Shown one piece after another: positions 46,440-56,364 of a DNA stretch of 64,000 nt; within the stretch, counting starts at the first letter, position 1; every line of letters begins with the position of its first letter. The stretch spans positions 186,001-250,000 of the forward strand of contig NZ_JACCKD010000009.1 in NCBI RefSeq assembly GCF_013450155.1. The letters run 5' to 3'. The position numbers and the translations under genes are program-made. The notes under the pieces were generated by a model, which was given only the letters and a program-made list of their open reading frames with translations, did no database searches and was not told where the DNA came from. This DNA is from Haloechinothrix aidingensis. Lineage in GTDB: Bacteria; Actinomycetota; Actinomycetes; Mycobacteriales; Pseudonocardiaceae.

Positions 46440-46856
46440 ATGTCGACCGAGTCCCTCACCCTCGACAAGCCGCGTTCCCCCCGCAGGCCCGCGGCACGCC
46501 GCAACAACTTCGAGCTCTACAGCTGGCTGTTCATGCGGCTGTCCGGGCTGGCGCTCGTGGTGCTCGTGCTCGGGCACCTGTTCATCATGAACATCCTCGA
46601 CGACGGGGTGCACCGCATCAACTTCGCCTTCGTGGCCGGCCGCTGGGCCTCACCGTTCTGGCAGTTCTGGGACCTGGCCATGCTGTGGCTGGCGCAGCTG
46701 CACGGCGGGAACGGCATGCGCACGATCATCGAGGACTACGCCCGCAAGGACACCACGCGGTTCTGGCTGAAGATGCTCCTCTACGTCTCGATCGCGCTCA
46801 TCCTCGCCGTCGGCACCCTGGTGATCTTCACCTTCGATCCGAACATCGCCGGCTGA
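46440..46856 (+). CDS. sdhD: Succinate dehydrogenase membrane anchor subunit
   Basis: A 138-residue protein with three hydrophobic segments. The first contains LFMRLSGLALVVLVLGHLF with the anchor's conserved Arg and His. QLHGGNGMRTIIEDY is the characteristic loop before the third segment. It starts two bases after sdhC and is followed 39 bases later by sdhA. With SdhC it forms the quinone-reducing anchor of complex II. Confidence 0.92.
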   Translation: MSTESLTLDKPRSPRRPAARRNNFELYSWLFMRLSGLALVVLVLGHLFIMNILDDGVHRINFAFVAGRWASPFWQFWDLAMLWLAQLHGGNGMRTIIEDYARKDTTRFWLKMLLYVSIALILAVGTLVIFTFDPNIAG

Positions 46857-46895
46857 CCGCCGCCCCCGACCGCCGAATCGAACACGGAGTTCGCA

Positions 46896-48697
<1,802 letters not shown>

Positions 48698-48698
<1 letters not shown>

Positions 48699-49483
48699 TG
48701 GCTAGCCCGACACCGACCGACACCGCGGCCCACGACACCTCGCAGATCCCGGCACCGGAAGGCTCGATCACGGTCACGGTCCGGATCCTCCGGTTCAACC
48801 CGGAGTTCGACGACGAGCCGCACTGGGAATCCTACGACGTCCCGGCGCTGCCCACCGACCGCGTGCTCAACCTGCTGATCAACATCAAGAGCTATGTGGA
48901 CGGCACGCTGTCGTTCCGGCGCTCCTGCGCGCACGGCATCTGCGGCTCGGATGCCATGCAGATCAACGGGGTGAACCGGCTGGCGTGCAAGGTGTTGATC
49001 AAGGATCTGCTCGCCAAGGGCAACAAGCGGACCACCATCTCGGTGGCACCGATCAAGGGCCTGCCGCAGATGAAGGATCTCTATGTCGACATGGAGCCCT
49101 TCTTCGAGGCATTCAAGGCGGTCAAGCCGTACCTCATCGCCTACGGCAACGAGCCGACCCACGAGCGGATACAGTCCCAGGCGGACCGGGAGCGATTCGA
49201 CGACACCACGAAGTGCATCCTGTGCGCCTGCTGCACCACCTCCTGCCCGGTGTTCTGGTCGGACGGCTCGTACTTCGGCCCCGCGGCGATCGTCAACGCA
49301 CACCGGTTCATCTTCGACTCGCGGGACGAGGGCTCCGAGGAGCGGCTGGACATCCTCAACGACACCGAGGGCGTGTGGCGCTGCCGCACCACGTTCAACT
49401 GCACCGACGCCTGCCCCCGAGGGATCCAGGTCACCAAGGCCATCCAGGAGGTCAAGCAAGCTCTGCTCTTCAAGCGCGTCTGA
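48698..49483 (+). CDS. sdhB: Succinate dehydrogenase iron-sulfur subunit
   Basis: A 261-residue subunit carrying three iron-sulfur clusters. The [2Fe-2S] ligands are in SCAHGICGSD and NRLAC (Cys77, Cys82, Cys97, with Asp85 in place of a fourth Cys, as in E. coli SdhB). The [4Fe-4S] and [3Fe-4S] ligands are in CILCACCTTSCP and CRTTFNCTDACPRG. ATG 48698 overlaps the sdhA stop by one base. A hairpin with the genome-repeated 20-mer follows the stop. Confidence 0.97.
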
Positions 49484-49497
49484 CTCCCGAGCCCGTG

Positions 49498-49531
49498 CCT
49501 GCCGGCACCCCGTGTCGGGCGTGCCGGCAGG
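49498..49531 (+). terminator. Hairpin after sdhB containing a copy of the hisS-upstream repeat
   Basis: CCTGCCGGCAC (49498-49508) pairs perfectly with GTGCCGGCAGG (49521-49531) around a 12-base loop CCCGTGTCGGGC. Bases 49501-49520 are identical to the 20-mer repeated at 7597 and 7619. The stem is 14 bases after the sdhB stop and in front of a converging gene, fitting a terminator. Confidence 0.75.
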
Positions 49532-49574
49532 CCGCGTCGGGCTCACGGGCAGGTTGTGTCGCGTTCGGGACCTC

Positions 49575-50921
49575 TCACGAACGCGCCATCGCCGGCTCGT
49601 CGGTCGTGGGTCCGGGGATCGTGTCGATCCCTTCCATCCCCTTGGTGAACTCGATCGCCTCGTCATCCATGAACGCGCGCGGGTTGAAGTTCTCATCGGC
49701 CATCACACCGTGCACCCTGCGCCGCTGCATCCCGAAGTTGCCCGCGTCGTACAACGGCAGGAGCGCCGCCTCCCGCAGGTAGCGGTCGAACTTGGTCTTC
49801 TTGTCCACCGAGTTCACCCCGACGACCTGCATGCACTTGTAGACGCAGTCGAACAGCATCTCCGTGCAGTGCACCTTGCACATGGCGCCGAGTGCCTCAC
49901 CGTGATAGTCGTGCTGATCCAGGTAGTGCGCGCCCTTCCAGCAGAAGTAGCGCGCAGCCTCGATCTGTGTCGCCACGTCGCCGAGCACGTAACCCGGGTA
50001 CTGGTAGTGGAAGATGGGCTTGGGCCCACCCGCGGTGTAGGTCTTCGCCCATCTCAGCGCGTCCTCGTACGCGGACCGCGCCACCGCGACCGCTCCGATC
50101 CCCGCTACCGGCCCGGACCAGGCGAAGTTGCGGTTGATCACCAGATCCCCGTTGCCCCGGGTGCCCTCGATCACATTCGCAGCGGGTACCCGCGCGTTGT
50201 CGAAGACGATCTCGCAGTTCGGGGCGCTGCGCTGGGCGGACGTACTGATCGACCGGTAGGTGACCCCGGGGGTGCCCCGCTCGACCACGATCGCCGAGAG
50301 ACCCGACGTTCCCCCGACGGACCGATCGGTCCGGGCGATGACCAGGTTCAGGTTGGCACCGAGATTGTCCCAGCCGCCGACATTGCACGGCCAGTACTTG
50401 CGGCCGTTGAGCACGATGTCGTCACCGTCCTGGACCGCGGTGACGTTCATTCCCGCCCCACCGACGGCCGGGGCGTCGAAGTTCGCGGTGCCGCCGGGCA
50501 TGCCCGGCGGTTCACTCGCGGCATAGCCGACGATGAACTCGCCGCTGGTGTCGGATGTCGCGCCGCCGATGAACCGTTTCTTCTGTTCCTCGGTGCCGTA
50601 GTACCAGACCGGCATCAGGCCGAGCCCGTTCACCAGGACCGTCGTCCCGAATCCCGGGTCGACCGCTTGAATCTCCTCGGCCGCTATCACGAAATCCACA
50701 TTCGACAGGCCGCCTCCACCATATTCTTTGGGCAACATCGAAAACGCGATACCCTGCTTGCACGCTTCCGCGTACGCGGGTTTTACCATCTGAAAAGCTG
50801 TTAGCGGGTCGGGCTCCTGGTCGACCTTTTCCGTAATAGGAGCCAGAACATTTTGCGCAAAATCACGCGCCAGGCGTTGTACCTCTTGTTGCTCGGCAGT
50901 CAGCGTGAAATCGATCGCCAT
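49575..50921 (-). CDS. Acyl-CoA dehydrogenase homologue with Asp at the usual catalytic Glu position
   Basis: A 448-residue flavoprotein of the acyl-CoA dehydrogenase fold. It has a helical N-terminal domain, a beta domain around GKEYGGGGLS-like SMLPKEYGGGG and LNGRKYWPCNVGGWD, and a helical C-terminal domain. The usual catalytic Glu of the YEG motif is replaced: the matching place reads LYDAGN with Asp392. Asp serves as base in nitroalkane oxidase and some cyclic acyl-CoA dehydrogenases. ATG 50921 follows GGAGG. The first ~250 bases of the gene are less G/C-rich than the rest. The substrate is unknown, and neighbours give no pathway. Confidence 0.85.
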   Translation of the reverse strand: MAIDFTLTAEQQEVQRLARDFAQNVLAPITEKVDQEPDPLTAFQMVKPAYAEACKQGIAFSMLPKEYGGGGLSNVDFVIAAEEIQAVDPGFGTTVLVNGLGLMPVWYYGTEEQKKRFIGGATSDTSGEFIVGYAASEPPGMPGGTANFDAPAVGGAGMNVTAVQDGDDIVLNGRKYWPCNVGGWDNLGANLNLVIARTDRSVGGTSGLSAIVVERGTPGVTYRSISTSAQRSAPNCEIVFDNARVPAANVIEGTRGNGDLVINRNFAWSGPVAGIGAVAVARSAYEDALRWAKTYTAGGPKPIFHYQYPGYVLGDVATQIEAARYFCWKGAHYLDQHDYHGEALGAMCKVHCTEMLFDCVYKCMQVVGVNSVDKKTKFDRYLREAALLPLYDAGNFGMQRRRVHGVMADENFNPRAFMDDEAIEFTKGMEGIDTIPGPTTDEPAMARS

Positions 50922-51058
50922 CGTAATTCGCCTCCGTGTACCGAATGATCCTCACGCCGAGCACAGGCGGGTCAGAAAGATCCGTCCGCGATGTGAGGCA
51001 CATCACAGGATATCACCGGCGTCCAGAGGCCGCGGCATCGAGAAAATTGATCTAGAGA

Positions 51059-51113
51059 TGTGCTGAATGGCACTTTCGGTCCATCTCGCGGACCGAAAGT
51101 GCCATTCAGCGCA
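51059..51113. terminator. Long perfect palindrome, 20-bp arms, between two same-strand genes
   Basis: Bases 51063-51082 (CTGAATGGCACTTTCGGTCC) pair perfectly with 51090-51109 around a seven-base loop. Outer bases extend the stem to about 24 pairs with one wobble. It lies just downstream of the small membrane-protein gene stop at 51117 (minus strand). Such symmetrical elements in related genomes are often dispersed repeats that act as terminators. Confidence 0.8.
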
Positions 51114-51116
51114 CTG

Positions 51117-51464
51117 CTAGGTCCAGAAGACGGCGAGGCCGACGTTGATCACGACGAGCCCGCCGAGAGCGAAACCGACCCACCGAGGCACGGCAGGCTT
51201 GCGCAGGAAAGCCAGAGCCAGCCCGCCGATCGCGATCAGCACCAGGATCTTGATGCCCAGCTTCGTGTGGTTGAGGTCGTTGTCGCTGAACGGGTCCAGC
51301 GCCATCATGGCCGCGCCCGTGATCAGCATGACTCCGCTACCGTGCAACCACCCCTTGTTCAGCGGAGCGTCCGCCCCGCCGCGCAGCTGCAGGAGGAACG
51401 TACCGACGAGCAATCCCATACCGAGCAGGTGCAGGAACAACAGCAGCTGGTGAAGGAAGTCCAT
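51117..51464 (-). CDS. Small four-helix membrane protein of unknown function
   Basis: A 115-residue protein with four hydrophobic segments (MDFLHQLLLFLHLLGMGLLVG, then around residues 43-57, 70-85 and 95-113). Two histidines in the first helix (His5, His12) and one in the first loop might bind haem or quinone, but no known motif is complete. ATG 51464 overlaps the preceding gene's TGA by one base, so the two small membrane genes are coupled. Function unknown. Confidence 0.75.
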   Translation of the reverse strand: MDFLHQLLLFLHLLGMGLLVGTFLLQLRGGADAPLNKGWLHGSGVMLITGAAMMALDPFSDNDLNHTKLGIKILVLIAIGGLALAFLRKPAVPRWVGFALGGLVVINVGLAVFWT

Positions 51465-51742
51465 CAGCGCCCCTTCGCGATGTCGTTGGTGGCAGATGTG
51501 GTGTCGTCCCGGGAACGGGGACCGCTCGCACGGAGCCCGCGCCAGCCGATCACGCCGATGATCGTACCGAGCACGATCGATACCACGGTGAGCGCGGCAT
51601 GTACCACGAAGTACGACGTCGGCGAGCCGTCAGCCGCCCACGAGTTCTCGCTGGCCCAGAGATTGCGCGCGAACATCAGCCAGATGGCCCAGGACCATAC
51701 GCCGAAGGCGAGCAGGAAGATCGAGGTCGGGCGTGCGTGCAT
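51464..51742 (-). CDS. SCO4848-family small membrane protein
   Basis: A 92-residue protein with two hydrophobic segments. The first carries FLLAFGVWSWAIWLMFARNLW, a pattern I recall from the SCO4848 family of actinobacteria (named here in two parts: FLLAFGVWSW and AIWLMFARNLW). ATG 51742 avoids a longer reading with poor codon use. It is divergent from a D,D-carboxypeptidase gene; SCO4848 likewise lies next to a carboxypeptidase gene in Streptomyces as I recall. The role is unknown, perhaps linked to cell-wall processing. Confidence 0.7.
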   Translation of the reverse strand: MHARPTSIFLLAFGVWSWAIWLMFARNLWASENSWAADGSPTSYFVVHAALTVVSIVLGTIIGVIGWRGLRASGPRSRDDTTSATNDIAKGR

Positions 51743-51878
51743 ACGCGCAGTATCCACGTCCCCGCCGACCGGCCAGCACACCGGGTGAGCGCCGCCACGC
51801 CCGGCACCGTGCGTGTCCGGGTAGGCACGACAGAGTGTCACAGCCACGTATACCGACAGCACAGGTCATGGTTAGCCT

Positions 51879-53150
51879 GTGTTGGTGCGTCATCGGTCGT
51901 GGTTCGGAGCATCCCCGCGGGGATGTACAGCTGTGCTGTCCGCGGCGCTGCTCGTGTGCGGCATCGCATTCGGCACCGCCGGGCCGGCCGCGCATGCCGA
52001 CCCCGACTCGCCGTCCAGCGCCGAGTCCTGCGCCGACAAGCAGACACCCCCGTCTGCCAACGTGCCCTCCGAGGAACCGGCACCCGGCGAGACCGCTCCC
52101 GAGCCGCTCCCCGTCCCGGAGGAGCCGGTCGGCGGTGAGCGCATGGCCGAGTGCGGCGTCGTACTGCCGGACGGCGCACCGGACCCCCCTGAGGAGGCGA
52201 CCGCGTCCGCCTGGATGGTCTCCGACCTCGAGTCCGGCGACGTGCTGGCAGCCTCCGACCCGCACGCCAGGCACCGGCCCGCCTCGCTGATCAAAGTACT
52301 GCTGGCGGCCACCGTCATCGACGAGCTCGGCCCGGACGAGGTCATCACCGCGACAGAGGAGGACGTCGCGCAGGTCTGTACCTGCGTCGGCCTGGTCGAG
52401 GGTGAGGACTACACCGTCGAGGACCTGCTCACCGCGGCCCTGATCCATTCCGGAAACGACGCCGCGCACGCCCTGGGCAACGCCCTCGGTGGGATCCCGG
52501 AGGCGCTCGATGCGATGAACGCCCTCGCCGAACGGCTCCAGGCGTTCGACACCCGTGCGGCCACCACATCAGGCCTGGACGGTCCCGGGATGTCCAGCTC
52601 GGCCTACGACCTGAGCGTGATCTTCCGGTACGCGCTGGGGCAGGCCCCGTTCAACGAGGCCGTGCGTACGAGCACGATGGACTTCACCGTCGAACCCGAC
52701 GAGGAACCCGTCACCCTGTACAACGACAACCGGCTGCTCAACTCCTACGACGGGTTCCTCGGAGGCAAGACCGGCTACACGAACGCCGCACGGCACACCT
52801 ACCTCGGCGCCGCGCAACGCGAGCACGCAACGGTGGCGGTGGTACTGCTGCACACGGAAGCCCGCCCGGTACCGGTTCCCGAGCAAGCCTCGGCGCTCCT
52901 CGACTACGGCTTCGACCTCGCCGAAGGCGACTACGAGGCCGTCGGGGAACTCGCGTCCGCCACCCGTCCCGAGTCCGAACCGGACGTCGCCGTGCAGGAG
53001 GGCGCGCAGCCGCCGCAGGACGACGATGCCGCGACCGCTTCCGGGACCGGCAGTGCGCTGGGACCGGTCATCGCCACGGTCGTCGCCCTTCTGGCGCTGC
53101 TCGGCATCATCGCGCTACGACGCGAGAACAGGCAGGTGCCACGGCGGTAG
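51879..53150 (+). CDS. D-alanyl-D-alanine carboxypeptidase, DacA/DacC family
   Basis: A 423-residue penicillin-binding-type serine carboxypeptidase that trims the terminal D-Ala of peptidoglycan stems. The N-terminal signal is followed by a Pro/Glu-rich linker. The catalytic motifs are SxxK as SLIK (Ser136-Lys139), SxN as SGN (Ser191-Asn193) and KTG (Lys297). A C-terminal membrane helix (VIATVVALLALLGIIAL) with a basic tail anchors it outside the membrane. GTG 51879 is the best available start, though its ribosome site is weak. It is divergent from the SCO4848-family gene. Confidence 0.94.
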   Translation: MLVRHRSWFGASPRGCTAVLSAALLVCGIAFGTAGPAAHADPDSPSSAESCADKQTPPSANVPSEEPAPGETAPEPLPVPEEPVGGERMAECGVVLPDGAPDPPEEATASAWMVSDLESGDVLAASDPHARHRPASLIKVLLAATVIDELGPDEVITATEEDVAQVCTCVGLVEGEDYTVEDLLTAALIHSGNDAAHALGNALGGIPEALDAMNALAERLQAFDTRAATTSGLDGPGMSSSAYDLSVIFRYALGQAPFNEAVRTSTMDFTVEPDEEPVTLYNDNRLLNSYDGFLGGKTGYTNAARHTYLGAAQREHATVAVVLLHTEARPVPVPEQASALLDYGFDLAEGDYEAVGELASATRPESEPDVAVQEGAQPPQDDDAATASGTGSALGPVIATVVALLALLGIIALRRENRQVPRR

Positions 53151-53159
53151 CGGCGCAGG

Positions 53160-54065
53160 CTACGCCGCGGGGACGCCCGCCGCGAGCCGATCGGCGACCA
53201 CCGGGACGTAGCCACGGGCATACCCCGTCCGGTTCGGATGGTACGACTCCAGGATCGGGTACGACACGCCGTTGATCCACTCCGCGCTGTCGCACACCGC
53301 GTGCCCGAGGAACGCCTCGCGCGGATCGGCGAAGCCGAGGCCGTGTGCTGCCGCCCGGTCACCGGTCACCTCCGCGAGCAGGTCCGCCGTGGCGTTCAGC
53401 TCCGCTTGCTCGCTCGGCGTGATCTGCGCGGCGAGGTTGCACTGCTCGCCGTTGAACAACCGGGGATAACCGACCGCGACGACGGTCGCGTTCGGAGCAC
53501 GCTCGACGATCTCGGCATAGAGCGTGTCCAGCCTGCCGGGCAGGGATTCGGTGATGACCGTCTTCGCCGAGTCGATCTCGTCCCAGCAGGTGTACGGCCA
53601 CGGCCGGGCGCAGGCCGTCAGCACGCGCGCGAAACCGGCATCGTTGCCCCCTACCGATACGGTCACGTGCGTCGTCGCGGCGTCCAGCGCGTCGAGCTGG
53701 TTCACCCGGACGGCTGTCACCCCCGCGCCCGAGCACGCCTGGAAGTCCAGCCGCCCGCCGAGTTCCGCGGACAGCAAGGCCGGGTAACCGGCAGGCGAGC
53801 GATAGCACTCGTCATCGGACTCGTAGTACGTCCGGGATCCGACGCCGGACGAGTAGGAGTCACCGAGAGCTACATAGGACACCCCGCCGGCGTGTGCGTG
53901 CCGCTCGGTGCCGGCGAACCCGCCCGCTGCGAGAGCGGCGACCAGCATCAGCGCCAGCAACACCCGGGCACGGGACCGGCGGGAGCCGGTGTACCCACCG
54001 GCCCGGCCCGCGCGGTGCGGGACATGGGTGGCGAGCCGCGGTGAGCGGGCGGGGCGTTCGGGCAT
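53160..54065 (-). CDS. Secreted SGNH/GDSL hydrolase
   Basis: A 301-residue esterase- or lipase-like protein with a ~60-residue N-terminus containing a signal helix. Catalytic residues: Ser70 in GDSYSSG (block I), Asn in VGGNDAGF (block III), and the His in SYHPNRTG (block V). Disulfide-like Cys residues are spaced as in secreted SGNH lipases. ATG 54065 is used. It is 96 bases downstream of the YihY gene on the same strand, and converges on the carboxypeptidase gene with nine bases between. Substrate, perhaps an acylated envelope component, is unknown. Confidence 0.9.
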   Translation of the reverse strand: MPERPARSPRLATHVPHRAGRAGGYTGSRRSRARVLLALMLVAALAAGGFAGTERHAHAGGVSYVALGDSYSSGVGSRTYYESDDECYRSPAGYPALLSAELGGRLDFQACSGAGVTAVRVNQLDALDAATTHVTVSVGGNDAGFARVLTACARPWPYTCWDEIDSAKTVITESLPGRLDTLYAEIVERAPNATVVAVGYPRLFNGEQCNLAAQITPSEQAELNATADLLAEVTGDRAAAHGLGFADPREAFLGHAVCDSAEWINGVSYPILESYHPNRTGYARGYVPVVADRLAAGVPAA

Positions 54066-54161
54066 GGCGTGGTCGACCTCCGACCCCTGAGGCTGCCGGA
54101 CAGGCCACTCCGGATCAATCGACCGAAAGGGAGAGTGCCGCTCGCGACCGGTGACACAGCG

Positions 54162-55298
54162 TCACTCCCCGCGTCCCTCCGCACGCTTTTCCGGGGACGC
54201 CTCCGGGGACGGCTGCCCCGCGCTGCCGCGCGAGCGCCGCCACAGCCAGCGCGCCCCGCCGCCGAGCAGCGCCCCGGTGCCGAGGATGCCCACGGCCTGC
54301 CGGGCACTGGCTCCGCGCCGCACGTGCACGAGCGGCCGTACTTCGACAGGGCCGGGAGGGGAGACGGTCTGCACGATGTTCTCGGTCGCCGTGGCCGTCC
54401 ACGCGGTGACGAACAGCAGGAAGCGGGACACGAGGTTGGCGAAGACCAGCAACCCGATGATCGGCCCGAACAGCGCGCCGGTCGGCGACGACATCACGCT
54501 TGCGATGAACAGGGACGCGATCTGCTTGAGGACCTCGAACCCCACCGCGGCGATGAGCGCGCCCTTGACGGCGCTACGCAACGTCACCCGCTCGCGCGGC
54601 AACCGCGCGATGACCCAGAGGAACACCAGCCAGTTCGCGGCGAGGGACAGCACGGTCATCAGCGTCGTCAGCCCGATCCTGGCCGGCAGGTCGTCCTCCA
54701 GCCCGATCAGGGTGAGCAGCGAGTTCGCGGCCGTGGACCCTGCCGTGGTCAACGCGAAGGAAACGATCAGGGCGAACCCCAGCCCGAGGAGTGCGAGCAG
54801 GTCGCGAGCCGTGCCCTTGAGCAGCGGGCGCTTCTTGCGTTCCTGGCCCCACTGCGCGGTGAGGGCATCCCGCAGATTGCGCATCCATCCGATACCGGAG
54901 TACAGGGCTGTGGCGAGCCCCAGAACCCCCACGGTCGCGCGAGAGTCCACTGCGGTCTCGACGACTTCCCCGACGGTCTCCCTCAGGCCGACGGGGGCGG
55001 CCCGTTGCAGTCGCGATTGGAGATCCGCGAGCAGCGTGGGATCGGCGGCCAGGATGTAGCCCGCGATGGCGAAACCGACCATCAGGATGGGTACGAGGGA
55101 GAGCACGCTGAAGTACGTGATCGCCGCCGCGTAGTGGGTTCCGTACCGGTCGCCGAACGCCTCTTTCGCACGGACGAGGTGATCGATCGCCGGGTAGCGT
55201 TGCCGCACGCTCGGCACGACCTGCTGTGCGCCCCTGGCGACCCGCTGCGCCTTCTGCTTGGCCGGCCGGTCATCCGACCTACGTCGATCTGCTGCCAC
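54162..55298 (-). CDS. YihY/BrkB-family membrane protein
   Basis: A 378-residue protein with six hydrophobic segments in a ~280-residue core, flanked by a basic N-terminus (MAADRRRSDDRPAKQ) and a Pro/Arg-rich tail after the last segment. Family features: AAAITYFSVLSLVPILMVG and GWMRNLRDAL. The old name ribonuclease BN is not correct for this family, whose function is unsettled. The start is GTG 55298. It is 91 bases downstream of the tctC gene stop on the same strand but is probably expressed separately. Confidence 0.88.
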   Translation of the reverse strand: MAADRRRSDDRPAKQKAQRVARGAQQVVPSVRQRYPAIDHLVRAKEAFGDRYGTHYAAAITYFSVLSLVPILMVGFAIAGYILAADPTLLADLQSRLQRAAPVGLRETVGEVVETAVDSRATVGVLGLATALYSGIGWMRNLRDALTAQWGQERKKRPLLKGTARDLLALLGLGFALIVSFALTTAGSTAANSLLTLIGLEDDLPARIGLTTLMTVLSLAANWLVFLWVIARLPRERVTLRSAVKGALIAAVGFEVLKQIASLFIASVMSSPTGALFGPIIGLLVFANLVSRFLLFVTAWTATATENIVQTVSPPGPVEVRPLVHVRRGASARQAVGILGTGALLGGGARWLWRRSRGSAGQPSPEASPEKRAEGRGE

Positions 55299-55389
55299 GT
55301 GCCAACGGTAACCGCTCGGTCGCGTTCCGCTGTGGACACCGTGCCGGTGTCGTACCGAGTGGCGTGCTCACTTACTCAGCGGCAGGGCG

Positions 55390-56364
55390 CTACTCACCGT
55401 CCGTGTCCGGACCGAGGGAGTCGAGCACATCGCCGACACGCTCGGCCTCGGTGGCGAGGAACTCCTGGTAGTCCGGGCCTGCGAGGTAGGCCTCCGACCA
55501 GCCGTACCGGTCGAGTGCCGCGGCCCACTCCGGTGACCGGCGCAGCTCGTCGAGCACCTCGAGCAGCACCTCGTGGTCCTCCTCGTCCAGCCCCGGTGGT
55601 GCGAGTACCCCGCGCCAGTTCAGGAACTCGAGATCCATCCCCAGCTCGCGCAGGGTGGGAGCGTCGATACCGGCTACCCGCTCCGGCCCGGTCACGGCCA
55701 GCACCCGCAGCTCGCCTGCCTCGACGGCGCGCAGGTGCTCACCAGCCCCCATCGCGGCGAAGTCGACCTCGCGGCTGAGTAACGCCGCCAGGATCTCACC
55801 TCCCCCGTCGTAGGGTTCGTAATCGAGGTTCCCCGGGTCGACCCCGAGTTCCTCGGCGAGCAACATGACGGCGAGATGGTCCGGCCCGCCCGGTTGCGAG
55901 CCGCCACCGGCCGAGATCTCCTCCGGGTGCCTGCGCAGTCGGTCGGCCAGCTCCGGCAGGTTCTCGTACTCGGACCCGGCGGGCACCACGATCGCCTCGG
56001 ACTCCTCGATCAGCCTGGCAAGCGGGGTGAGCTCGGCGAGCTCACCGGTAAACCCGGTGATGTGGGCCGTGGCAACGAGCCCGAGGCCCATCTGCAGCAG
56101 CAGTGCCCCGTCGCCTTCCTCGTAACGCACCCGGGACAGCGCGGCCATGCCCGCATCACCCGGCATGTTGACCACATCCGCGTCCTCGGCCAGCTCGGTC
56201 TCCTCGAGGGCACCCGCCAGGGTCCGCGCGGTCTGGTCGAAACCTCCGCCGGGAGGTGTCGGCACGATGATGCGGAGCTCACCCGGCCCAGGCGCGGCCG
56301 TGCAGGCGGTGAGCAGCAACAGCACCGAGGCCGTCACGGCGCACAGGCGGGCGTACCGGATCAC
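55390..56364 (-). CDS. tctC: Tripartite tricarboxylate transporter substrate-binding lipoprotein (second copy)
   Basis: A 324-residue Bug/TctC-family receptor with signal and lipobox LLTAC (Cys21). The typical start of the mature part is IIVPTPPGGGFDQTAR; ISAGGGSQPGGPDH and NLDYEPYDGGGE line the ligand cleft. GTG 56364 overlaps the TctA stop by four bases (GTGA), so it is translated with the permease. A different TctC lies at the other end of the operon; only distant similarity links the two, so they may bind different carboxylates. Confidence 0.9.
   Translation of the reverse strand: MIRYARLCAVTASVLLLLTACTAAPGPGELRIIVPTPPGGGFDQTARTLAGALEETELAEDADVVNMPGDAGMAALSRVRYEEGDGALLLQMGLGLVATAHITGFTGELAELTPLARLIEESEAIVVPAGSEYENLPELADRLRRHPEEISAGGGSQPGGPDHLAVMLLAEELGVDPGNLDYEPYDGGGEILAALLSREVDFAAMGAGEHLRAVEAGELRVLAVTGPERVAGIDAPTLRELGMDLEFLNWRGVLAPPGLDEEDHEVLLEVLDELRRSPEWAAALDRYGWSEAYLAGPDYQEFLATEAERVGDVLDSLGPDTDGE

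Noticed and set aside
50660-51060. Lower-G/C stretch at the 5' end of the acyl-CoA dehydrogenase gene considered as a recent insertion
   Set aside because: No repeats, integrase or transposase flank it and the gene is continuous; the shift is modest, so it is only noted.
53160-55298. SGNH hydrolase and YihY genes considered as one operon with the tct genes
   Set aside because: Gaps of about 90-96 bases and unrelated functions make a shared operon unlikely, though same-strand read-through cannot be excluded.
54162-55298. YihY-family protein considered as ribonuclease BN
   Set aside because: It is an integral membrane protein with no nuclease motif; the RNase BN name for this family is a known misannotation.
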